Source of the DNA: Micromonosporaceae bacterium | GTDB lineage: Bacteria > Actinomycetota > Actinomycetes > Mycobacteriales > Micromonosporaceae | Length of the DNA: 60,124 nt | Assembly (NCBI GenBank): GCA_020027875.1 | Contig: JAHRHA010000040.1 | Coordinates: forward strand, 1-60,124 | Reading direction: 5' to 3' | Shown: positions 47,747 to 58,162 of the stretch, one piece after another | Layout: every line of letters starts with the position of its first letter | Position numbering within the stretch: the first letter of the stretch is position 1 | Program-made: the position numbers and the translations under genes | Notes under the pieces: generated by a model | The model's database searches: none | What the model was told of the DNA's origin: nothing | Seen by the model: only the letters and a program-made list of their open reading frames with translations

Positions 47747-50128
47747 TTACAGCGTGTAGGTCTTGGCCACAACGACGAGTTCCGAGTCGTGTGAGCCCTC
47801 GATTCCTATCCCGGGCGGGCGAGGCTGGAAGCCTGGTAGCTCCATGAGCCCGTCACTGCCGTCCATGACCCGAATCGACACCGAACCGGCCTGGGACAGC
47901 ACAAGTGTGATGATCGCGCCATCCGGCGGCGGGGCGTGGAAGAGCACTCCGAACCCGGTGCTCTCATCGGCGGATACCTGCACCGGCCGGCCGGCGACGG
48001 TGGCGCTGTCGACTCGCGTCTCGCCCTCCACGCGCAGGTACACCAACCGGACCGCGGGGCGGTTCGGCTTGAGATTGACCGTCAGTGTGCGCCGACCGTC
48101 GACCGTGGAGTCGGAGACAACGGTGAGACTCGGTGCCGGCAGGGCGGCGGCGTCCGCCGGCCCGGTAGCGAGGTCGTCGCCAAGGAGCGGAAATGCATCG
48201 CCGAGGTCCTCGCGACCGGCGACGTATCGGCTGGTCCACTCGCTCGGCCTAGTCTCCGCGCTGACCCACCGTGCCTTGCCCGTGTCCGCGTCCAGGGCGT
48301 ACATCAGTTGGGTAGGTGCGGGGTGCGCAGCATCGAAGCGGTCCACCGCCAGTCCGATGACGAGGAAGGCCACCGCGAGGGCTCCAGCACCGACGGCCGG
48401 CACGGCCGACCACCAGCCCGGGGCCCGACGACCGCCACCGCCGTCCAGCGCGCCGACAGCTTTCAGCGCGCCGACGGCTTCCAGCGCGCCGCGACCCGCT
48501 GGATACAGCCAATCGAGTACGGGCAGCAGAGCCAACCCCAGCATCGTGGCGAAGAGCGCCGCCGCGCCCCCGGTGGCCAGACCCAGCGCGGGGAAGAAGA
48601 GCAGGACGGTCGGCGCCAGGATGAGCACCGCCACCGCGCCGCCCGCACTCAGGGCGGCGAGGCGCACGACGGGTCGGCGCGCTGCCAACGCCACGACCCC
48701 GGCCAGCGCCCCGGCGAGGGCGGGCAGCGCCGCTAGGTACGACCCGCCGGGCGTCGCCGCCGCCAGCACCAGACCGAGCACCGCGAGCCACCCCATCGCA
48801 CCGATGGCGAGCGGCCACGGACCCATCCGCCGGCGAAGCAACCCGTACCAGGTCAAAACGATCGACGCCACCAGCGCGACGACGGCGGCCCGGAACCAGC
48901 CCGGCCGCCACGGGTCGAGCATCTCCGCGTACCCTGGGCGGATCGCGACCAGCAGCGCCCACAGCAGCTGCGCCGCGACTGGTGCCAGCACCAGCGGAAT
49001 GAGTCCGAGCCCCAACCCGGCGGCCACCCGCTTCCACGACACGACGCCGCGGCGGCGGGCCAAGAAGGCCAGCGCCCCGACCGCCCCGAGGGCGAACCCG
49101 GCGAGCGGCCAGACCAGCCAGCCGGGGTAGCGCAGCAACAGGCCCAGCACCGGGAAGTAGGTCGCGTCGCTTGCGGAGCGCCGCGCCAGCTGACTCAGAT
49201 CCGCGTCGCCGAAGGCGCGGGCGAGCGCCAGCGCGTTATCACCGTGATGCTGCAGACTTCCCTGGTCCAGATAGGACGGTTTGTCCTCCGGCGTGTGATA
49301 CACCGCGGAGCCGTCAATGTACGCAGAGTTGAGCCCGGTGAAGCGCGCCGCCTCCCGGAACGGGGTGAAGTCAGTGTCGTTCGGCAGGATGCGATAGACC
49401 TCTACCGCGAAGCTCGTGCCCACCGGGTACGGCACGGACGACCCGTACACGCCGACCACATCGGCGTTGCCTTGCGATGTCTCGAACATGATGACGGGCC
49501 CGCTCGAGCCCCGGGCCTCGAAGTTCAGCACCACCCCGCCATCGGCGGCCAGCCGGTGCTGGCTGACAAACGCCTCCGCGCCGCACAGGCAGGCCTCCTC
49601 GGCATCGGTAAAGACGAAGACGATGTCGTTGCGTAGCTTCGGCCCGCTGGCGAGGGCGCGAGCCGTCTCGAGCAGGGTTGACACCCCGGCACCGTCGTCG
49701 CTGCCGCCGAAGGAGACCTGGACGGAGTCGTAGTGGGCGACCAGGAACACCCGCCCGCCCGCCGCGCCAGCGGAGCCTGGCAGCACCGCCACGACATTGC
49801 GCACCCGGGCCATCGCGAATCCACCCAGGGCATCCTCCGCACCGACGGCGTCTTGGACCTCGGTCTGCAGGCCCAGGCCCCGCAGGGTGGTCTCCAGATA
49901 GCCTCGGACCTCGTCCGCCGCCGCGCTGCCCGCCACGTGCACCCGCGACCCGACCCGCTCGACCTGCGCGAATGCCCGACCGGCGCTGAAGTCGCCGGCC
50001 GGCGCGTCGGCACCGCGGGGTGCGGGCGGCGCGACCGCCCAGAGGCTGAGGACGGTCAGCACCGTGAGGGTCAGCAGGGCGATGAGGCCGGCGACCGCGC
50101 GGGCCCGAGGTTTCTGCTCCACGGCCAC
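47747..50128 (-). CDS. M28-family membrane aminopeptidase (ERMP1/Fxna-like)
   Basis: 793 residues from a GTG. A signal-anchor (residues ~12-33) is followed by an M28 zinc peptidase domain with ligand motifs LVAHYDSV, GGSDDGAGV, DAEEACLCGAEAF and HTPEDKPSYLD. Eight or more membrane helices follow (residues ~325-610). Then comes a soluble C-terminal domain of ~180 residues facing out. The layout resembles eukaryotic ERMP1/Fxna. A duplicated GALEAVGALKAVGAL motif is encoded by direct repeats near 48460. Confidence 0.9.
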   Translation of the reverse strand: MAVEQKPRARAVAGLIALLTLTVLTVLSLWAVAPPAPRGADAPAGDFSAGRAFAQVERVGSRVHVAGSAAADEVRGYLETTLRGLGLQTEVQDAVGAEDALGGFAMARVRNVVAVLPGSAGAAGGRVFLVAHYDSVQVSFGGSDDGAGVSTLLETARALASGPKLRNDIVFVFTDAEEACLCGAEAFVSQHRLAADGGVVLNFEARGSSGPVIMFETSQGNADVVGVYGSSVPYPVGTSFAVEVYRILPNDTDFTPFREAARFTGLNSAYIDGSAVYHTPEDKPSYLDQGSLQHHGDNALALARAFGDADLSQLARRSASDATYFPVLGLLLRYPGWLVWPLAGFALGAVGALAFLARRRGVVSWKRVAAGLGLGLIPLVLAPVAAQLLWALLVAIRPGYAEMLDPWRPGWFRAAVVALVASIVLTWYGLLRRRMGPWPLAIGAMGWLAVLGLVLAAATPGGSYLAALPALAGALAGVVALAARRPVVRLAALSAGGAVAVLILAPTVLLFFPALGLATGGAAALFATMLGLALLPVLDWLYPAGRGALEAVGALKAVGALDGGGGRRAPGWWSAVPAVGAGALAVAFLVIGLAVDRFDAAHPAPTQLMYALDADTGKARWVSAETRPSEWTSRYVAGREDLGDAFPLLGDDLATGPADAAALPAPSLTVVSDSTVDGRRTLTVNLKPNRPAVRLVYLRVEGETRVDSATVAGRPVQVSADESTGFGVLFHAPPPDGAIITLVLSQAGSVSIRVMDGSDGLMELPGFQPRPPGIGIEGSHDSELVVVAKTYTL

Positions 50129-50286
50129 ATCCTGCCGCGCCCGGCCATCAGCGCAATGGCCGAACGGCCGGGCACGCGGTGCCGCGAGTTACAAGTTGTG
50201 CTTCCCTCGGTGCCCGGCGAGTGGCACGCTGGTGCTACTGAGCGCCCGCTGCCTGTGACGCCCAGCCATCTGCGAGGGAGCAGACG

Positions 50287-50523
50287 ATGGTTGGCATGCG
50301 AACCAACTTCACCAGCGAGCAGGCCCCCTGCGGCAGGACCGTCGACGGGGAGCACTATCGCGAGGAAGACGATCAGGGCTTGATCATCTACGTCCAGCAC
50401 TACGCATGCGGCTGTCGCCAAAGCCGCCACGAGTACCACGACGGCAGCATCCATACCCAGGTGGTGCGCCACGACAAGAAGAAGGTCGTCAGCGACGACT
50501 TCGGTCCTGAGCACGGCGCCTGA
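50287..50523 (+). CDS. Small histidine/cysteine-containing protein upstream of frd
   Basis: 78 residues starting with ATG after GAGGGAG. Three cysteines (SEQAPCGRTV; YACGCRQSRHEYHDGS) and several histidines suggest a metal site, but no known fold. The pattern HYACGCRQ...HDGSI looks like a small domain conserved in actinobacteria. It lies 94 bp before frdA, with the mini-ORF array in between. Function unknown. Confidence 0.7.
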   Translation: MVGMRTNFTSEQAPCGRTVDGEHYREEDDQGLIIYVQHYACGCRQSRHEYHDGSIHTQVVRHDKKKVVSDDFGPEHGA

Positions 50524-50540
50524 CGGCCGGCGCCCCCCGG

Positions 50541-50620
50541 AGGTGCAATGACCTACACACCAGAGGTGCCATGACCTACACACCAGGGGTGCCATGACGT
50601 ACACACCAGAGGTGCCATGA
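50541..50620 (+). promoter_or_regulatory. Tandem array of three overlapping 8-codon ORFs leading into frdA
   Basis: A 23-bp unit (AGGTGCCATGACCTACACAC plus CAG) is repeated so that ATGs fall at 50548, 50571, 50594 and 50617. The first three open frames read [16 protein letters not shown] and MTYTPEVP. Each ends with a TGA that overlaps the next ATG, and the third overlaps the frdA ATG. Each is preceded by an AGGTG or GGAGGTG ribosome-binding-like sequence. This is a cascade of translationally coupled initiation sites or a recent duplication of the start region. Confidence 0.88.
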
Positions 50621-52365
50621 CGTACACACATGACATCGTCATCGTTGGCGGTGGTGGCGCGGGACTGCGCGCCGCCATCGCCGTCGTCGAAGCGAATCCA
50701 CAGCTGAGCGTGGCGATCATCTCCAAGGTCTACCCGATGCGCAGCCACACGGTCTCGGCCGAGGGTGGGGCCGCGGCGGTCATCAGGGCCGAGGACAGCC
50801 TCGACGAGCACGCGTACGACACCATCTCCGGCGGCGACTGGCTGTGCGACCAGGACGCGGTCGAGGCGTTCGTCGACGAGGCCCCCAAGGAGATGCTGCG
50901 GCTGGAGAACTGGGGCTGCCCCTGGAGCCGCGAACCCGATGGGCGGGTCGCGGTCCGGCCGTTCGGCGGCATGAAACGGATCCGCACCTGGTTCGCGGCC
51001 GACAAGACCGGCTTCCACCTGCTCCACACGCTGTTCCAGACCTCACTGAAGTACGAGGAGATCGCGCGCTACGACGAGTGGTTCGTGACCAAGCTGCTCG
51101 TCGAGGACGGGCGCGTGCGTGGCGTCGTGGCGATAGAGCTGTCGTCGGGCCGCATCGAGACCATCACCGCGAAGGCCGTGATTCTGTGCACCGGGGGCTG
51201 CGGCCGGGTCTTCCCGTTCACCACCAACGCGAACATCAAGACCGGCGACGGGATGGCGCTGGCCTACCGCGCAGGCGCCCCGCTCAAGGACATGGAGTTC
51301 GTCCAGTACCACCCGACCGGCCTGCCCTTCACCGGCATCCTCATCACGGAGGCGGCCCGCGCAGAAGGCGGCTGGCTACTCAATAAGGACGGCTATCGAT
51401 ACCTGCAGGACTACGACCTCGGCACGCCCCAGCCCGGACCGGTGCTGCGCAGCATGGAGCTGGGGCCACGCGATCGGCTCTCCCAAGCGTTCGTCAAGGA
51501 GATGGAGAAAGGGCGAACCATCGATACCCCGTATGGGCAGGTGGTTCACCTGGATCTGCGCCATCTCGGCGCGAAGCTCATCAATACGAAGCTTCCGATG
51601 GTGCGCGAGCTCTGCCTGGACTACGAGAAAATCGACCCGGTCAAGGATCTGGTGCCGGTCCGACCGGTGGTGCATTACATGATGGGCGGCGTCAGCACCG
51701 ACATTCACGGAGCTACTCCGCTGGATGGGCTCTACGCGGCCGGCGAGGTGGCTTGCGTCAGCATCAACGGCGCGAACCGGCTGGGCTCCAACTCCTTGCC
51801 GGAGCTGCTCGTCTTCGGCGCGCGCGCCGGCCGGGCCGCGGCCGAGTTCGCCGCCGCGCAACCCGACGACGGCGGGGACTGGTCGGGCATCCTGACTCAG
51901 GCCGAAGACGAGCGGCGGCGGCTGGAGCGCGACCTGCGGGGCCGAGAGGGCGGCGGGGAGAGAGTCTCAACGATCCGTACTGAGATGCAGGCGGCGATGG
52001 AGCAGGGCGCCGGCATCTACCGCTCCGCCGACTCTATGGCCAAGTGTGCCGACGCGTTGCAGGAGCTGCGGGAGCGCCTGCCAGGCGTGTCCATCGACGA
52101 CCACACCACAACGTTCAACACCGAGCTGATCGCCGCGCTGGAGCTGGGGCTCATGCTCGACGTGGCGGAGAGCATTGTGCACAGCGCACGGCTGCGCGAG
52201 GAGTCGCGCGGAGCGCACCAGCGCACCGACTTCCCCGAACGGGACGATGTGCGCTACTTGGCCCACTCACTGATCCACCGAAGCGCCGACGGGTCGCCCC
52301 GGGTCGAGTACCCGCCGGTGACGATCACCCGCTGGCCGCCGGGCGTACGCGTCTACGGGAGGTAA
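50617..52365 (+). CDS. frdA: Fumarate reductase/succinate dehydrogenase flavoprotein subunit
   Basis: 582 residues. FAD-binding [12 protein letters not shown] (residues 9-20) and SHTVSAEGG with His44, the residue that carries covalent FAD. Substrate loop and catalytic residues are seen in [21 protein letters not shown] and [13 protein letters not shown]. FrdABCD with two separate anchors resembles the M. tuberculosis frd set, so the reaction could run as fumarate reduction or succinate oxidation. Its first codons are the fourth copy of the 23-bp repeat. Confidence 0.96.
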   Translation: MTYTHDIVIVGGGGAGLRAAIAVVEANPQLSVAIISKVYPMRSHTVSAEGGAAAVIRAEDSLDEHAYDTISGGDWLCDQDAVEAFVDEAPKEMLRLENWGCPWSREPDGRVAVRPFGGMKRIRTWFAADKTGFHLLHTLFQTSLKYEEIARYDEWFVTKLLVEDGRVRGVVAIELSSGRIETITAKAVILCTGGCGRVFPFTTNANIKTGDGMALAYRAGAPLKDMEFVQYHPTGLPFTGILITEAARAEGGWLLNKDGYRYLQDYDLGTPQPGPVLRSMELGPRDRLSQAFVKEMEKGRTIDTPYGQVVHLDLRHLGAKLINTKLPMVRELCLDYEKIDPVKDLVPVRPVVHYMMGGVSTDIHGATPLDGLYAAGEVACVSINGANRLGSNSLPELLVFGARAGRAAAEFAAAQPDDGGDWSGILTQAEDERRRLERDLRGREGGGERVSTIRTEMQAAMEQGAGIYRSADSMAKCADALQELRERLPGVSIDDHTTTFNTELIAALELGLMLDVAESIVHSARLREESRGAHQRTDFPERDDVRYLAHSLIHRSADGSPRVEYPPVTITRWPPGVRVYGR

Positions 52366-52369
52366 CCGA

Positions 52370-53110
52370 ATGGCTCGGAGCATCACCATGCAGGTCGCGC
52401 GGTACCGGCCGGACCGCGAGGCCGAGCCGACGATGCAGTCCTACGACGTCCCGCTCCGCAAGGACTGGGCCATCCTCGATGGACTCAACCACATCAAGGA
52501 CGAGCTGGACGGCACCCTGTCCTACCGGTGGTCCTGCCGCATGGGCATCTGCGGCAGCTGCGGCATGACCGTCAACGGCGAGCCGAAACTAACCTGTGCC
52601 ACGTTCCTGACCGACTACGCCCCAGGGCCGGTCCGGGTCGAGCCGCTGCGCAACTTCCCCGTGGTGCGCGATCTCGTGGTCGACATCGGCGACTTCATGG
52701 CCAAGCTATCGGTCGTCCAGCCCTGGATCATCCGCAAGGACGAAGAGACTCCGGACGGGGAGTACCTGCAGACGCCGGCGGAGCTCGAGGACTACAAGCA
52801 GTTCAGCATGTGCATCAACTGCATGCTCTGCTACTCCGCCTGCCCGATCTACGGGCTGAACGAGCACTTCCTCGGTCCGGCGGCGATCGCGTTGGCCCAG
52901 CGCTACAACCTCGACTCGCGCGACCAGGGCTCCGCCGACCGCATGGATGCCCTCTCAGCCTCCACCGGCGTGTGGGACTGCACCTACGTCGGTGAGTGCA
53001 GCACGGCCTGCCCCAAGAACGTGGATCCGGCCGGGGCCATCCAGCGCTACAAGCTCACCGCCGCCACCGAGACGCTCAAGTCATTCCTGATGCCACGGGG
53101 TGGGCGATGA
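52370..53110 (+). CDS. frdB: Fumarate reductase iron-sulfur subunit
   Basis: 246 residues carrying the 2Fe-2S cluster (C56, C61, C64, C76 in [11 protein letters not shown]...LTC), then [12 protein letters not shown] and [17 protein letters not shown] for the 4Fe-4S and 3Fe-4S clusters. It starts five bases after frdA and its stop overlaps frdC. Confidence 0.97.
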   Translation: MARSITMQVARYRPDREAEPTMQSYDVPLRKDWAILDGLNHIKDELDGTLSYRWSCRMGICGSCGMTVNGEPKLTCATFLTDYAPGPVRVEPLRNFPVVRDLVVDIGDFMAKLSVVQPWIIRKDEETPDGEYLQTPAELEDYKQFSMCINCMLCYSACPIYGLNEHFLGPAAIALAQRYNLDSRDQGSADRMDALSASTGVWDCTYVGECSTACPKNVDPAGAIQRYKLTAATETLKSFLMPRGGR

Positions 53111-53526
53111 GCGACACGACGGCGACCTCGCACGTCGGGAACCAACCCCGTCCCTACCGCCGCCGGGTACCCATTTTGTGGTGGGTGCGGCGCCGCTCGT
53201 ACCTGCTGTTCGTCGCCCGCGAGGTGAGCAGCGTCTTCGTGGCGTGGTTCGTGGTCTTCCTGCTCCTGCTGGTCCGTGCCGTGTTGTCGGGCGAAGATGC
53301 GTACCGGCGCTTCCTCGACTGGACCGCGAACCCGTTTGTGCTCGCGCTGAATGTGGTGGCGCTGCTCTTCGTCCTGCTGCACGCGGTCACGTGGTTCAAC
53401 CTGGCACCGCAGGCCATGGTCGTGAAGGTGCGCGGCCGGCGGTTGCCGCCGGTGTTGATCGCGGCGGCACACTTCGGCGCGTGGGCGGTGGTCTCCGCGG
53501 TGGTGGCCTGGATTGTGCTGGGGTGA
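53107..53526 (+). CDS. frdC: Fumarate reductase membrane anchor C
   Basis: 139 residues with three membrane helices (about 35-55, 75-95 and 115-135). The [31 protein letters not shown] segment is typical of FrdC anchors that bind the catalytic dimer. The ATG overlaps the frdB stop. Confidence 0.92.
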   Translation: MSDTTATSHVGNQPRPYRRRVPILWWVRRRSYLLFVAREVSSVFVAWFVVFLLLLVRAVLSGEDAYRRFLDWTANPFVLALNVVALLFVLLHAVTWFNLAPQAMVVKVRGRRLPPVLIAAAHFGAWAVVSAVVAWIVLG

Positions 53527-53529
53527 GCG

Positions 53530-53886
53530 ATGCCGAAGCAACGGATCGCACCCATTCTGTGGCTACTGTTCAGCGCCGGCGGCATCGTGGCAGCGCTGAT
53601 GATCCCTGTGCTGCTGGCGCTGTTCGGGGTGCTGTTCCCGCTGGAGCTCGTGGCGCCACCTGATCATGCGCACCTACTCGCCGTGATCCGCCACCCGCTG
53701 ACCCGTCTCGTCCTCTTCGGCACCTGTGTGCTGGCGCTGTTCCACTGGGCGCACCGATTTAAGTACACCCTCTATGACGGCCTGCAGCTCAAGGGCCTAC
53801 ACACCGCCATCAACACGTTCGCCTACGGTGGCGCGCTGCTGGGGTCGGCGGTCGCTGCCTACCTGCTGCTGCTGCTTCCCGCGTGA
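53530..53886 (+). CDS. frdD: Fumarate reductase membrane anchor D
   Basis: 118 residues with three helices and the FrdD signature LFHWAHRFKYTLYDGLQLKG, three bases after frdC. With FrdC it forms the quinone-binding anchor. A poly-leucine end (AAYLLLLLPA) closes the last helix. Confidence 0.93.
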   Translation: MPKQRIAPILWLLFSAGGIVAALMIPVLLALFGVLFPLELVAPPDHAHLLAVIRHPLTRLVLFGTCVLALFHWAHRFKYTLYDGLQLKGLHTAINTFAYGGALLGSAVAAYLLLLLPA

Positions 53887-53902
53887 AATCAGGTGACTTT
53901 GA

Positions 53903-54292
53903 TCAGGCGACGATCTGGTCGCCGAGCACCCGTCGCGCCTCGTCTGGACTGTCGACGCCGATCGCGAGCATGACCTCTCCACCGCAGATGGAGATTGGCA
54001 TCAGGCAGTCGATGTTGACGTGAGCGTCTGACAGCTTCCGAGCGATCTTGGCCGCCTCTCCGGGCCGGTCGGCGGTCTTGACCTGGATCGCCGGGTGCTC
54101 GGTGAACGACACGCTGGCCGAGCCGAGTGCCGTGCGTGCGGCCGCCTCGTCGCTGGCTGTCACGGACACCAGCCCATGGTCGCCGGACGTGATCCCGGCG
54201 AGCTCGATGTTGACGCCTCGCTGCGCGAGGGCCTCGCAAACGTGAGCCAGCTCCCCCGGCTGGTTCTTGAGATCAACCGTGAAGATGTTCAT
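53903..54292 (-). CDS. ACT-domain protein (two tandem ACT repeats)
   Basis: 129 residues from the ATG at 54292: two ACT modules (VDLKNQPGELAHVCEALAQRGVNIELAGI and KTADRPGEAAKIARKLSDAHVNIDCLMPI). Such free-standing proteins bind amino acids, but no ligand is assigned. Convergent with frdD. No enzyme domain is attached. Confidence 0.88.
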   Translation of the reverse strand: MNIFTVDLKNQPGELAHVCEALAQRGVNIELAGITSGDHGLVSVTASDEAAARTALGSASVSFTEHPAIQVKTADRPGEAAKIARKLSDAHVNIDCLMPISICGGEVMLAIGVDSPDEARRVLGDQIVA

Positions 54293-54473
54293 GGCTGCCC
54301 CCTTCCTCCGGAGCGACGTTACGCCGGACTGTTGACCGCGGTGTGGCGATTGACCAGGCGGGCCGGGCGTACTCCGGTAGAGGTCCACATCAGACGACCC
54401 GATGCCAACCGGCGCGCCAGTCGTTAGTTCCCCCGTGATGGTGCAAAAGTCCTAAAAGGTACAAACAGGAGGC

Positions 54474-57400
54474 GTGGTGGCGACCCGGCGAACACCCATA
54501 TCGGCCTTGATCGCCGTCGCGATCGTGCCGCTATCGATCGCACTGGTTGCACCCTCAAACGGGCAGGCCGCTCCCCCAACCGGCTTTACGGACTCGTTCG
54601 TCACCAGCGTCTCCGGGCCGACAGATGTGGACTGGACGCCAGACGGTCGCATGCTCATCATCAACAAGGCCGGCCAGGTGCGGGTCTAGGTGGGTGGGGC
54701 GCTGTTGCCGACTCCGGCGCTCGACCTGTCGCCGACCCTATGCACCACCGGTGAACAGGGGCTCGTCGGAATCGCGGTGCATCCGAACTTCGCGACGAAC
54801 CACTTCATCTATCTCTATTACATCCTCAACAAGTTCACCAACAACTGTCCGGAGAGCGCGACGGACGGACCGGTCGGGCGCTTCTCGCGCTTCGTCCTCG
54901 CCGACACGAACGTGATCGATCCCGGGAGCGAGCTCGTTCTCTTCGAGACACCGCCCAGGTACCGGGACCACCACACCGGCGGCGACCCGAAGTTCGGTAA
55001 GGACGGCCTCATCTACCTGACCATCGGTGACGCCGGAGCCCAGAGCCTGGGGTGGCCGCAGGATCTAGGTCTTCTCGCCGGGAAGATCGTCCGCATCACG
55101 GACACGGGCGGGATACCGGCGGGCAATCCGTTCACCGGCCCGGGTACGGCGCGCTGCAACGTGGCCGGCGTGCCACCGGCCGGCTCACCGGCGGGGACGA
55201 AATGCCAGGAGGTCTACTCCTCTGGCCTGCGCAATCCGTTCCGCCAGGCCTTCGACCCCAACGCCACGGGCGTTCGCTTCTACGTCAACGACGTCGGCCA
55301 GCACACCTGGGAGGAGATCAGTGAGGGGCCCGTCGCCGGCGCGAATTACGGCTGGCCGGTGCGGGAAGGCCCGTGTGTGAAGGACTCGGACACCGACTGC
55401 GCTCCGCAAGTCGGGATGACGGACCCGATCCACTGGTACCACCACGGTCCAGACGGCGGCGCGGTAACAGCCGGGGCGTTCGTCCCGAACGGGGTCTGGC
55501 CGGCCTCCTACGACGGTGCGTACCTGTTCGCAGACTACGTCTTCGGCAAGATCTACCAACTCAGGCCGGGCGGGCCGAACTGCCGCTCGTGCGCACCGCC
55601 TACGTCGGCCTTCGAGGCGGTGGAGTTCGCCACCATCGCGCAGGTCGTGAGCATGCGATTCGGGCCCGACGGTGCGCTCTACTACGTCACCCGCGACGGC
55701 AGCCAGGTGCGCCGGATCGCGTTCGTCGGCAGCGCTAACCGGGCACATGTCGCGGCAGTGTCGGCGACTCCCACCTCCGGGCCCCTCCCGTTGACGGTGC
55801 AGTTCGACGGTGGCGGGAGCACCGACCCCGATGGCGATCCGCTCACGTATGAGTGGGACTTCGACAGCGACGGCACACCGGACTCCACCGCCGCGTCGCC
55901 GGCCCACACCTACACCGTGGCCGGGGCCTACTCCGCCCGGCTCACCGTGCGCGACGACCAGGGCGCCGCGAACAGCGCGACCGTCAGCATCGACGCCGTT
56001 AACAGGGCGCCGGTGCCGACCATCGAGGCGCCGGCGGACGGGACGCTGGCTGCGGTCGGCGACAGCTTCGTCCTGCGCGGCAGCGCCACCGACCCGGACC
56101 AAGGCACGTTGCCGGACTCGGCGCTGACCTGGGAGGTCGAACTGGTTCACGCCACCCACACCCATCCGTTCCTGCCACCGACCACGGGAAACGACATCCC
56201 GCTCGGATTCCCCGAACCGGAAGACCTCGACGCGGCCAAGGACAGTTACCTACGCATCATGCTGACCGCGACCGACGCGAACGGTCTGGCCCAGACCGTC
56301 ACGCGGGACCTGCGGCCAAGGATGGTCGACGTCACGTTCACCACCGATCCGCCGGGCCGCACCGTGACCGCGGGCGGTCTCACGCTGACGGGACCATCGA
56401 CCGTGCGCTCGTGGGAGAAGTACCAGATCCCGGTGAGCGCTGTGGACCAGATCGACCCGTCCGGTGCCGCGTGGACTTTCGACTCGTGGTCGGACGGCGG
56501 GGCCCGCAGCCACACCATCACGACGCCGGCCGCCCCAACCACCTACACGGCCACCTTCGCGCCGGGGGGACCGCCGCCTCCGCCGACGACGCTCACGTTC
56601 ACGCCCACCGCCGACACGTATGTCGCCGCCGACCAGCCAGGCAGCAACTTCGGGATCAAGGCCTCGCTTCGCACTGACGCCTCGCCGGACATCGTGAGCT
56701 ATCTCCGCTTCGATCTCAGCAACCTTGGCAGCCCTGTCGTCGGGGCAAAGCTTCGCGTGTTCGCCAATTCGGCCAGTTCCATCGGTTACGACGTTCGGGG
56801 TGTGAGCGACAACGCCTGGGGTGAAACGTCCGTCGTCTACGGCAACCGGCCGGCAACGGGTGCGGTGGTCGGATCGTCCGGGCGCGTGACCGCTGGGACC
56901 TGGACCGAGGTCGACGTCACATCGCTGATCACGGGCAACGGCCTGCGCAGCCTGGCCCTGACCTCCGCGAGCACGACGGCGACCAGCCTCGCCAGCCGCG
57001 AATCCACCAACAGGCCACAACTCGTGGTCACCTTTGGTGGCGGGACACCGGCCGACACGACGCCGCCGTCCACGCCGCCCCTCACCGGATCCGCGCCGAC
57101 GGCGAACCGGGTCGAGCTGAGCTGGACCACCTCCACCGACGACGTCGGCGTCACCGCCTACGACATCTTCCGCGACGGAGCATTGTTGGTCACTGCGCCG
57201 GGCGCCGCCACGGGCCACGCCGACACCACCGTCGCCGCGTCAACGACCTACCAGTACCAGGTTCAGGCCCGTGACGCGGCCGGCAACATCTCGGGCCTCA
57301 GTAACACCGTCGCGGTGATCACACCGGCGCCTAGTTCGGTGCTGACCTTCACCGTGACGGATGACGCCTACCTCAAGCTCGACTCGCCGAACACCAACTA

Positions 57401-57803
57401 CGGCTCCGCGACTTCGCTGCAGGTCGACAGCAGCCCGGTGAAGCATATCCTGCTGAAGTTCTCCGTTTCGGGGATTGGTTCCAGGACGGTCGCGAGTGTG
57501 AAGCTGCGGCTCTTCTGCGTCGACGGATCCGGTGCGGGAGGCTCGATCCATCGAGTGCTCGACTCGTCCTGGAGCGAGGGAAACGTGACCTGGAATACCG
57601 CGCCCGCATACGACGCGGCACCCGCGGCAACGCTTGGCCCGGTGTCGTCGGGCACCTGGTACGAGGTGGACCTCACCCAACTGGTGACCAGCGACGGCGT
57701 GGTGAGCCTGCGGCTGACCTCGCCCTCATCCAACGGCGCGGACTACAACGCCAAGCAGGGCACGGCCGGCTCCGCACCCCAACTGGTGGTCACGCTGCAG
57801 TAG
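54474..57803 (+). pseudogene. Secreted sugar dehydrogenase-type protein interrupted by an amber codon
   Basis: A GTG start with AGGAGG, signal peptide (SALIAVAIVPLSIALVAPSNGQA) and first blade (GFTDSFVTSVSGPTDVDWTPDGRMLIINKAGQVRV) are followed by TAG at 54687-54689, then the same frame continues for 1037 codons. Domains: PQQ/sorbosone dehydrogenase-like propeller (up to ~350), PKD domain, two DNRLRE-type modules around a fibronectin III domain. GTG directly follows the TAG, so a truncated unsecreted protein could start there. No further stops occur. Either a recent mutation or stop readthrough. Confidence 0.85.
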
Positions 57804-57806
57804 GTC

Positions 57807-58103
57807 TCAGTCGGTCGCGCCCGAAGCCGCGACCGCATAGACGCGGACGATCGGCTCCGCACCGGCATCACGGAAAATCTTGATGCCGGCGGGGGTGTCA
57901 ACCGACCGCCGGTACGCCTCCAGCTGCTCACGGCTGCGCCAGAGCGTGATGATCTGCCAGTCGTTTGCGTCCCCCTTCGCGAGGAAGGTTCTCAGGACCA
58001 TGTGCGGCAGCGTTGACGTCGCGACGCGGTACGCATCGACGACGGCTGCCTCGGATTCGGGCGGCACAGTAGCTGAGGTGACGGTGAGAACGTGGTCGGT
58101 CAT
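57807..58103 (-). CDS. Antibiotic biosynthesis monooxygenase (ABM) domain protein
   Basis: 98 residues with the small ferredoxin-like ABM fold (VTSATVPPESEAAVVDAYRVA..., then WQIITLWRSREQLEAYRRSVDTPAGIKIFRDAGAEPIVRVYAV). Such proteins include quinone-forming oxygenases and heme-degrading enzymes, but the substrate is not readable. Its 3' end is 4 bp from the dehydrogenase stop. Confidence 0.88.
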   Translation of the reverse strand: MTDHVLTVTSATVPPESEAAVVDAYRVATSTLPHMVLRTFLAKGDANDWQIITLWRSREQLEAYRRSVDTPAGIKIFRDAGAEPIVRVYAVAASGATD

Positions 58104-58162
58104 GTACTGACGTTAACCGCTCACCGGACCGGCCACGCTCCCTGGCCGTAACGTCTGAGTCC

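Noticed and set aside
54687..54689. Pyrrolysine or selenocysteine at the amber codon
   Set aside because: Codon is TAG, no PylBCDS-like genes or metal-dependent methyltransferase context; a nonsense mutation or readthrough is simpler.
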